From Eubacteriales bacterium (GTDB lineage Bacteria > Bacillota > Clostridia > Oscillospirales > Oscillospiraceae), in assembly GCA_030531505.1 (NCBI GenBank), contig JAUNNH010000006.1, forward strand, positions 38,733-102,732: a stretch of 64,000 nucleotides of DNA, written 5' to 3'. Positions 22,644-29,104 of the stretch are shown piece after piece. How positions within the stretch are numbered: position 1 is the first letter of the stretch; each line of letters starts with the position of its first letter. A model generated the notes under the pieces. That model was not told the DNA's origin, made no database searches, and was given only the letters and a program-made list of their open reading frames with translations. Position numbers and translations under genes: made by a program.

Positions 22644-25417
22644 GCGAGATCGAGCTCTTCCGTCTCCGTATAGCGGTAGATGTATTCCTCCGCCAGCTCA
22701 TCCAGACGACCGGAGGTCATCTCTTCCTCCAGGAAAGCGTTGACATAGGAGAGCAGCGCTTCGCTTCCCTTCGGCATCAGGACGCCGAGCTGGCCCTGGG
22801 TAAAGGGCTCGTGGATCAACGGGGCCGCCAGGCGGCTGTCCTGCCCGACATAGTATCCCGCTTCCATGATCTCCGTAATCATCACATCCGCCTCTCCAGA
22901 GGCGATCAGCCCGGGGATCTCTTGGTTGACCTCGTGGATGAGCAGCGTGGCATTGGGCAGTTTTTCCCGCGCAAAGGCTTCATTCAGCCCGCCGGGGTTC
23001 TCCATTACCCGCACCTCCGGCCGGTCGATCGCCTCCAGACTGGTGTATTTCCCGGCGTCTTCCGCGCGGCAGAGCACCGTCTTTCCGTTGCCGAGATAGC
23101 CGATCGACATCAGCGCCTGCTCCTGTCTGGCTTCGGTAATGGTTATGCCGCAGATCGCCAAATCAAACTTCCCGGCGAGGGTATCTTCCATCAGCGTGGG
23201 CCAGGAGGTCTCCACATATTCCAGCTCCACGCCCAGCGCAGCGGCCAGATCCTCCGCGAGCTCCGCATCAAGGCCGACATAGCGGCCGGTGTCGGGATCC
23301 CGATAAGACATAGGCTGATAGTCGCCCGCCGTCCCGACACACAGTACACCGCGCGCAAGGAGCGCGTCCAGACAACTTTGCGCCATGAACGCCTCAACAC
23401 GGGTTTTTACGTTCTGCTCCAGCGCCCGGAAGAAGAACTGGTAATCATATACATGGTAGGCGCCGTCCGGCAATCCCGGGACGATAGGAGGATAGTCCGT
23501 GCTGCTGATTCCGGTGACTTTCAGCGCGCCGCGAGTCTCATCGATGTAGCAGCCGCAGAGACCGACCGCTTCGGATTTGATTCCGCCGCTGTAATCGGTG
23601 AAGCAGGCGCCCGGGTTCTCGCTCGGGTCGGCTGGCACGGAATCCGTTCTCCAGTTCAGCGGATTGATGGCGTGCGCCTTGGTGTCCAGCGGCGTGATAA
23701 AGGTCTCCTCCACTTCGGGCGCTTCACAGTCGAAACTGACCACAACGCCCAGGTCGTCCTCACCGGCAGCGGGCCTGATCTGGGGATACTGCTCGACCAG
23801 CTCTTCCGTGCAGGGCCAGCCGATGGCATAGACAGCCACGAGCCGGGAGCTCAGCTCTTCATCCCCGAAGTATTCCTCCAGCAGCCGGTAGCACATATCA
23901 GCCCCCTGGGAAAAGCCCGCAAGCAGGATCGGACGGCCCTGGTTTTCCTCTTCCAGATACCGGGAGAAAGCCGCCGACACGTCGCGGTAGGCCAGCGCCA
24001 GATACTCCTCCTGTTCCGTGGGTTCCAGCGCGTAGACCTTCATGGAGGCCTGGCGGTAATAAGGGGCAAAGAGCCTCGCGTTGTCTTCGTAGATGCCGCG
24101 CTCCATGTTCAGTGCGCCGAGGAAATTCGCCTTCGTCTTCTCGTTTTCCAGGGACATGTTGTATTCAGACTTTGTATCCACCGTGGGGCAGACCAGGAAC
24201 ACGTCGACGGCCTTGTCATCCCCCTCGGCGTAGTAGGCCCAGTTCTCAGTCAGGCTGTAATCCGGCACGGCCGGCACAGTTTCTTCATCCTGGGCACTAA
24301 GCGTCTCCGCGTCCTCAGTTTCGGGCTTGGAGAGCACCGGCAGGGCCGGCTCTGTGAACTGCTGGTCCGCCTTCGTGATTCCTTCCGCATAGATTTGGGC
24401 GAAGTCATTTCTCATGGAAATCGGGATATAGCCCTTGGCTGCGTATTCCTCTGATTTGACCTCCCAGTCCTGCGTTCCCCACTCCCGCTCGTTGTCGTCG
24501 GCGACGACCATGTAGGCCTGGGCGGGATAGGGATTTCGACTGTCGAGCGTATAGTTCATCATGCTGGTGTCGCTGCCGCTGTTTCCGAAGGCCAGCACCG
24601 GCCGCTGTCCGATTTCCCGCTCGATGTAGATGGATTTATTGGCATTGAGGTTTTTCTGGATAAAGCCGCCGGTCAGCACCAGCTCGTCCCCGTCAGCATA
24701 CTTGAAGTCCATGTTGGAGGACTCGCTCTCATAGCCTCTCTGCTTGACCTCAAAGTCGGTTCCGATCACGTGGTTGGGCGTGACGTAATCCCGGATGGGG
24801 GAGCTGGCCACGATGGCCCGGGTCGTTGTCCGCTCCGTTCCGCTGATGACATAGATGGTGAAGCCGTTGTCGTACAGGTATTTCACAGCTTCCACCATGG
24901 GGAGATAGAAGTTGTCGATGTAGCGCATGTTCTGAAAGCTGCCGGTCTCCTTCTGGCCGAAGTCCACCGCATACTGGTACAGCTCCTCCACCGTCAGCCC
25001 GGTATAGGCCTTGGCAAAGTTTCTTGCCAGCGTCTCGTCCGCGACATAGCCCGGTCGGATCGCCGCCGCAACCTCTTTGAGTTCCTCCGAAACCCGATCC
25101 GGATGATCGTTCAGGCAGAACTCAATGAACATCATCGTGTCATAATAGGTGTAGTAGGTCTCACAGGTCAGAGTCCCGTCCATATCAAACACGGCGATCC
25201 GGTCCTTTTCCGGAATAAAATCTTCTGTGTTCTTCGGATCGGTGACCTTTCCGACGTAGGTACGGAGGCTCTGCGCCGCTTCGGAATCTGCAGTCCAGTA
25301 TTCCGACAGTGCAGCGGTCTTCTGCTCCTTGGCGCATCCCGTCGCGAGAAGCCCTGCCGCCACAAGCAGCAAAGCCATCACGATCAGGAGGATTCCTCTT
25401 TTTTTGAAGCCCTTCAT
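22637..25417 (-). CDS. Three-domain lipoprotein: HAD phosphatase + DUF3089 hydrolase + PheC-like SBP_3
   Basis: A 926-residue lipoprotein (lipobox LLATGC, Cys28). Residues 70-350 are a HAD phosphatase of the phosphoserine-phosphatase group: FDMDGTL (Asp78, Asp80), VISGTERTTTR (about 190-200) and FGNSGSDTSM (Asp283). Residues 385-680 match DUF3089, an alpha/beta-hydrolase-like domain with nucleophile motif GFSQG (Ser503). Residues 685-926 are a family-3 binding-protein domain (VGTAGDYQPMSYRDPDTGRY, TSWPTLMEDTLAGKFD) resembling the periplasmic cyclohexadienyl dehydratase PheC. All three domains keep their key motifs in one open frame. The combined reaction is unknown; extracellular phosphate-ester processing coupled to ligand sensing is conceivable. 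GAAGGAG precedes the ATG. Confidence 0.82.
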   Translation of the reverse strand: MKGFKKRGILLIVMALLLVAAGLLATGCAKEQKTAALSEYWTADSEAAQSLRTYVGKVTDPKNTEDFIPEKDRIAVFDMDGTLTCETYYTYYDTMMFIEFCLNDHPDRVSEELKEVAAAIRPGYVADETLARNFAKAYTGLTVEELYQYAVDFGQKETGSFQNMRYIDNFYLPMVEAVKYLYDNGFTIYVISGTERTTTRAIVASSPIRDYVTPNHVIGTDFEVKQRGYESESSNMDFKYADGDELVLTGGFIQKNLNANKSIYIEREIGQRPVLAFGNSGSDTSMMNYTLDSRNPYPAQAYMVVADDNEREWGTQDWEVKSEEYAAKGYIPISMRNDFAQIYAEGITKADQQFTEPALPVLSKPETEDAETLSAQDEETVPAVPDYSLTENWAYYAEGDDKAVDVFLVCPTVDTKSEYNMSLENEKTKANFLGALNMERGIYEDNARLFAPYYRQASMKVYALEPTEQEEYLALAYRDVSAAFSRYLEEENQGRPILLAGFSQGADMCYRLLEEYFGDEELSSRLVAVYAIGWPCTEELVEQYPQIRPAAGEDDLGVVVSFDCEAPEVEETFITPLDTKAHAINPLNWRTDSVPADPSENPGACFTDYSGGIKSEAVGLCGCYIDETRGALKVTGISSTDYPPIVPGLPDGAYHVYDYQFFFRALEQNVKTRVEAFMAQSCLDALLARGVLCVGTAGDYQPMSYRDPDTGRYVGLDAELAEDLAAALGVELEYVETSWPTLMEDTLAGKFDLAICGITITEARQEQALMSIGYLGNGKTVLCRAEDAGKYTSLEAIDRPEVRVMENPGGLNEAFAREKLPNATLLIHEVNQEIPGLIASGEADVMITEIMEAGYYVGQDSRLAAPLIHEPFTQGQLGVLMPKGSEALLSYVNAFLEEEMTSGRLDELAEEYIYRYTETEELDLAA

Positions 25418-25456
25418 GTTGTTTCTCCTTCGTGTTCATTAGGATTGAAATTCTGT

Positions 25457-25519
25457 ATTATAATAAATATAACACGAATCCCCCGCCGCGTAAATCGTTC
25501 TACTGCCTTTTTACGCGGC
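25457..25519 (-). promoter_or_regulatory. Possible promoter and inverted repeat upstream of the fusion lipoprotein
   Basis: A TATAAT lies on the minus strand at 25462-25457, about 40 bases before the start codon; no convincing -35 is seen. Upstream, GCCGCGTAAA (25485-25494) and TTTACGCGGC (25510-25519) form a 10-bp inverted repeat that could be an operator. Confidence 0.4.
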
Positions 25520-25564
25520 AGAGGCAGTATGGCCCACGTTTTCTTCTGTCAATTTCCATGATGA

Positions 25565-26442
25565 TTATACATCCGCGCAGTAGGGCACATAGATGTCCGG
25601 GCCGAATGCGAAGAGAGAGGGCGCCGCCACGCGCCAGATGGGCTGCACCCGCTCCACAGGGCCGCCGGAGGGATAGGAGCCGGGGAACCAGGGGCTCTGC
25701 CGCAGCCAGGCGTTGGCATAGCAGGGCAGGTCATATTCCTTCTTGCCGGAGGCGGCGATGGTCTCCACAGCGGAGGCAAAGTGCCAGGCCATAAAGGCTT
25801 CACCTGCGTCCTCGCCAAAGGCCTCTTTCCAGGTGCCGCTCTTGCCAAGGGCGGCGGAGAGCTTTTCGGGGATAGGGGCGAAGAAGGCCTTCTGGGCGGT
25901 CTCACTGTAATCCCGGTCGGTGCCGAGCAGGCCGATCTCGTTTTCCACCTGCATGACGACGACGGTGTTCTCTTCGCTGTCGATCTCCCGGATGCGGCGC
26001 ATCACGGCGGTGAAGGCTTGCCGGTCCTTCTCCACGGCGGCAGCGCAGAGAGGAGAGATGGTGGTCATCTTCTCGCCGTTGACCTTTTCGGCGCAGAAAT
26101 AGGTCTCGGTGTCCCGCTTCATCCAGGCGGGGACATACATGGACTCAGCATTCTTCCACAGGCCGAACCAGAGGAAGCAGAGCTTCAGCCCCTCGCGCCG
26201 GGCGGAGGACACGATCTGCTCCAACAGGGAGAAGTCGTACTTGCCCTCTTCGGGCTCGATGAGCTCCCAGTGACGGAGTTCATGTTCAGACCCTGCAGGG
26301 CGGGCCAGAGCTTTTCTTCGAGGAAAACGGGGTCGGAGGCGGAGGAGTTGTGGATCTCGCCGCTTTTCATGAAGAAGGGCTTGTCATGGACGTAGAGGGT
26401 GGGGATGCCTTTTTCATCGCGCTTGACAACAGGAAGACTCAT
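25565..26442 (-). pseudogene. Broken glycoside hydrolase (GH35/DUF5597-type beta-galactosidase)
   Basis: Two frames together encode one glycosidase. The first (from ATG 26442 after AAAGGAG) runs MSLPVVKRDEKGIPTLYVHD to LNMNSVT; the second begins WELIEPEEGKYDFSLLEQ and continues to VVVMQVENEIGLLG, which holds the acid/base Glu of GH-A enzymes. At about 26270 a short deletion has removed the residues normally between them and shifted the frame. The gene is also truncated: it stops at 25565 after DIYVPYCADV, where family members continue for a further domain. The divergent AraC gene 26644-27483 is probably its former regulator. Confidence 0.75.
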
Positions 26443-26475
26443 GGGGATGCTCCTTTCAAATTCTTTTTTCAACAT

Positions 26476-26550
26476 AAAAAGACCCGACGCCGGGATACAG
26501 GGTTGCGTTCGCTGGGAGCGGAGGAAAACCTGCCGGGTTCGGGTCTTTTT
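26476..26550. repeat. Terminator-like inverted repeat in the glycosidase/AraC intergenic region
   Basis: AAAAAGACCCGA (26476-26487) and TCGGGTCTTTTT (26539-26550) pair perfectly around a 51-base centre that has its own short complementary pieces (CGCCGGG/CCTGCCGGG). It could act as a terminator or leader attenuator for the glycosidase transcript. No T-box or riboswitch core was recognised. Confidence 0.5.
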
Positions 26551-26572
26551 GCTTTTCTAATTCTATTTTAGC

Positions 26573-26616
26573 TTGACAAAGGCGTCGGAGTAATCTTAAT
26601 ATACTAATAAGTATAT
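26573..26616 (+). promoter_or_regulatory. Promoter of the AraC regulator with overlapping inverted repeat
   Basis: TTGACA (26573-26578) and TTAATA (26596-26601) are 17 bases apart. ATATAC-TAATAA-GTATAT (26599-26616) overlaps the -10 and start site and could be a self-regulatory operator. Confidence 0.6.
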
Positions 26617-26643
26617 AAATATTTTAAGATCCAGGAGGCCGCC

Positions 26644-27483
26644 ATGCGGTATTCCATCTCTGTCACCAAACGGCAGTACGCCAAAACGCCCCTGCTTCTT
26701 CGCTCGCTGGGGATCGACCATGTTCAGGATCCCATCTATCGCCCCGCCGGCTTTCCGGTCTGGCAGCTGTTTTACGGCGTGTCCGGCAGCGGCGAATTCC
26801 TGCTGGACGGCGGACGGGGCATTCTCCGGCCGGGGCAGGCGGCCCTGCTGGCCGCGGGCGAGCCCCACAGCTACCACAGTCTGGGGGGCGAGTGGGTGAT
26901 GCACTATGTGGGCTTTGAGGGCAAGCTCTGCCAAAAGCTGATGGTCGGCCTTGGTCTGGGCCAGTCCGGGCTTTATAGTCTGGCCCAACCGGAGGTCCTG
27001 TTGGGGCACATAAAGGCCCTTGAGCGCATTCAGCTCGAAGCGCATACGGATGCCAGCCTTTTCAGTTCCAAGGAACTCTATTCTCTGCTGCTGGACTTTT
27101 CCCAGTCGCTCACTCCCCTGCCGGACAGCCGCTATACCGAGGCAACGGGCATAGAAAAAGAAATGATCCTGTTTTTGGAGGATCATTACGGAGAGGATAT
27201 TTCATTGGACGATCTTGCCGCCCAATTCCGGCGCACGCCGGAGTATCTCTGCAGCATCTTCAAGGCCGCCACCGGGGAGACCATCTTACACTATCTCCGG
27301 CGTGTCCGCATCCACCGGGCCAAGGTGCTGCTGATGGACCAGCCGGACGCGCCGCTGCGGGAGATCGCGGAGGCCTGCGGCTTCCGCAGCCTCAGCTATT
27401 TCGGCAAGGTCTTTCGCGAAGCAACCGGCTTCACGCCCCAGGGCTACCGTCTTGGCGCGGCGGCGGAGCCCGGCAGATTCTGA
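26644..27483 (+). CDS. AraC-family transcriptional regulator
   Basis: A 279-residue regulator. Residues 20-130 are a cupin-type sensing domain (FPVWQLFYGVSGSGEFLLDG, GQAALLAAGEPHSYH). The C-terminal 100 residues carry two helix-turn-helix motifs: DISLDDLAAQFRRTPEYLCS and APLREIAEACGFRSLSYFGK, ending FREATGFTPQGYR. This is the layout of sugar-responsive activators such as MsmR/RhaS. It is divergent from the broken glycosidase, so its main target may be lost. CAGGAGG precedes the ATG. Confidence 0.9.
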   Translation: MRYSISVTKRQYAKTPLLLRSLGIDHVQDPIYRPAGFPVWQLFYGVSGSGEFLLDGGRGILRPGQAALLAAGEPHSYHSLGGEWVMHYVGFEGKLCQKLMVGLGLGQSGLYSLAQPEVLLGHIKALERIQLEAHTDASLFSSKELYSLLLDFSQSLTPLPDSRYTEATGIEKEMILFLEDHYGEDISLDDLAAQFRRTPEYLCSIFKAATGETILHYLRRVRIHRAKVLLMDQPDAPLREIAEACGFRSLSYFGKVFREATGFTPQGYRLGAAAEPGRF

Positions 27484-27572
27484 TTGAAAAAAAGGCGCCC
27501 CCTAACCGGGGCTTTCTTTCCCCCATGCAGGCCAGGTGGGTGAATACTATTAGCAATAAGAAACAAAAAACA

Positions 27573-27618
27573 AAACAGGAGATCGATATCTTGCATCAAT
27601 CTCCTGTTCCTGATCTGG
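27573..27618 (-). terminator. Terminator-like hairpin homologous to the one after tRNA-Leu
   Basis: AACAGGAGAT (27574-27583) pairs with ATCTCCTGTT (27599-27608); on the minus strand a long T-rich run follows. The 46 bases match 39 of 46 with 60284-60329, which run from the CCA end of tRNA-Leu through its terminator. Here the tRNA itself is absent, so this appears to be a relic of a tRNA 3' flank. Confidence 0.65.
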
Positions 27619-27657
27619 CAAAGGAACAGTACTTTGATACAATGAATCATTTTCTGT
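27615..27657 (+). repeat. 43-bp direct repeat, left copy
   Basis: A perfect 43-base match with 32910-32952, starting CTGGCAAAGGAACAGTACTT. In both copies it could encode LAKEQYFDTMNHFL near a stop codon. The pair flanks the 5.3-kb segment with hairpin element B and the thiol-redox cluster. Confidence 0.8.
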
Positions 27658-27665
27658 CCCGGTGA

Positions 27666-27875
27666 ATCATTATAATGACTATATGATAGCGAAAAGCCAA
27701 AAAGCTTTTCGCCGCGCGGCTTTGCCGCGCAGCCAAACAGCTTAGCTGTTTGGCCATGTATTCATTTCAATGAGCATCGGGCGAATGACCCTTTGGGTCA
27801 TTCGCTGCCAAACTTGTCGTTTGGCAGCGAGAACGATCGAATTTGCGATCGTTCTCGCCATCCGATAATCATTAT
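27666..27875 (-). repeat. 210-bp multi-hairpin element, copy B (inverted)
   Basis: The reverse complement of 18370-18579 with one mismatch. It carries the same six hairpins and TATAAT-containing ends. It lies just upstream of a gene whose N-terminus seems to be missing, which suggests insertion at or into that gene's 5' region. Confidence 0.85.
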
Positions 27876-27922
27876 CTCCTATCAAAAGAACAAATAAAAG
27901 GGACTCCGAAGACGAGAAAAAT

Positions 27923-28318
27923 GTGATCCGCTACCTGGTCTTCTATCTCTCGATGGCGCGGAACATGGTCGACGGCAAGCTCTCCCTGTTCTATGGGATC
28001 ATTGCTTTGGATCTGGGGATGTTCGCCTACACCCTGCAGGATATCCCGCCGATCTATATCGTCCTCTATCTGCTGATCACGCATCTGTTCTCGGGCGTTA
28101 TCGACGTGCTCCGGGCGATGGAGGCCCGGCGGCTGGGCAGCCGCTGGAGGCTGAGCACGGCCATCGGGGTCGCGAATATCCTGCTGGCTGTCGTCTGCGG
28201 CTTCTGCCTTCACAGGCTGTCGCTGCTTACCTATGTGTATGCGATCGGCCTGGTGTACGCGGCATGCCTGCGCATGGCACAGGCGTTTCGGAGAACAGCG
28301 ATCATTTACATTCCTTAA
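27923..28318 (+). CDS. Small membrane protein, possibly 5'-truncated
   Basis: Function not recognised. The 131 residues have four hydrophobic segments (LFYGIIALDLGMFAY, IYIVLYLLITHLFSGVIDVL, STAIGVANILLAVVCGF, LLTYVYAIGLVYAACL), reminiscent of the small HdeD/DUF308 membrane family. The GTG at 27923 has no good ribosome site, and the frame stays open upstream to the end of hairpin element B (27875), so an original N-terminus may have been cut off by it. It precedes the redox genes by 15 bases and may be cotranscribed. Confidence 0.5.
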   Translation: MIRYLVFYLSMARNMVDGKLSLFYGIIALDLGMFAYTLQDIPPIYIVLYLLITHLFSGVIDVLRAMEARRLGSRWRLSTAIGVANILLAVVCGFCLHRLSLLTYVYAIGLVYAACLRMAQAFRRTAIIYIP

Positions 28319-28333
28319 CGTAAGGAGGTCAAT

Positions 28334-29104
28334 ATGAACAGAAAAAAAGTACTCTTGACCGCACAGTCGATCCTGTGTGCCGTCCTTGTCGTGATGCTCG
28401 TCATGGCGGCGCTTGGGATCTACCGGGAGGGTCTCGCCCTGAAGGCCGCCAATCCTTTGAGCTGGATCTACACCAGCGAGAAAGCGGCCGCGGCCTTGCG
28501 CCCGACGCTCCCGCTGATTGCCCTGGGCCTCGTGTTGACGGCCGTGGGGCTGGTGCTGGGGATCCGCGATGAGAAGGCGGAAAAGGGCGTGAACGATACG
28601 GAATGTCTGCGGGATCTGACGGTGGCCCGGGTGGCCGCCGCCAGCGCGGAGATGAACGCGGAGCGGGCAAAGCAGAAGCGGCTGCTCTATGGCGGCTGGG
28701 CGGTGTTTGCCCTCTGCATGGTCCCCATCCTGCTTTACGTCAGCAACGGCGAGCATTTCCCGAACGGCGATCTGGAGCCGGTGTTCCTGGCGCTGATCGG
28801 GCATGTGCTCCCCTGGATCGCCCTGGGCCTGGCCGCGCTGATGATCTCCACCGTCCTGCAGGAGAAGAGCATGCAGCGGGAGCTCGAGGCGGCGAAGGAA
28901 CAGATCAAGCTCGAAAAAAACAGCGGTGTTCAGCCGAAAGCTGAGAGAAAAGAAGCGAAAGCGCGCGTCCATGTGCGGACGCTGCGCGTGGTGCTGCTGG
29001 TCCTTGCCGTGGCGCTGATCGTGGCGGGCGTCTTCAACGGCAGCGCCCGCGACGTGTTCGGCAAGGCGGTAAAAATCTGTACGGAGTGTGTTGGCCTTGG
29101 ATAA
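28334..29104 (+). CDS. Membrane protein with C-terminal CD1871A-type CxxC segment
   Basis: A 256-residue protein with an N-terminal helix (residues 8-29), further helices near 58-78, 115-135 and 148-170, a charged coiled segment, and a last unit VRTLRVVLLVLAVALIVAGV ... VKICTECVGLG. This last unit matches small clostridial CD1871A-family proteins, which have one helix and a terminal CxxC (here CTEC) and are encoded next to 4Fe-4S membrane proteins. The CxxC probably passes electrons to or from the fusion protein encoded next, whose start overlaps this gene. TAAGGAGG precedes the ATG. Confidence 0.7.
   Translation: MNRKKVLLTAQSILCAVLVVMLVMAALGIYREGLALKAANPLSWIYTSEKAAAALRPTLPLIALGLVLTAVGLVLGIRDEKAEKGVNDTECLRDLTVARVAAASAEMNAERAKQKRLLYGGWAVFALCMVPILLYVSNGEHFPNGDLEPVFLALIGHVLPWIALGLAALMISTVLQEKSMQRELEAAKEQIKLEKNSGVQPKAERKEAKARVHVRTLRVVLLVLAVALIVAGVFNGSARDVFGKAVKICTECVGLG

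Noticed and set aside
26443-26643. T-box or other riboswitch before the glycosidase
   Set aside because: Only a terminator-like inverted repeat is visible; no specifier loop, T-box sequence or known aptamer core was found.
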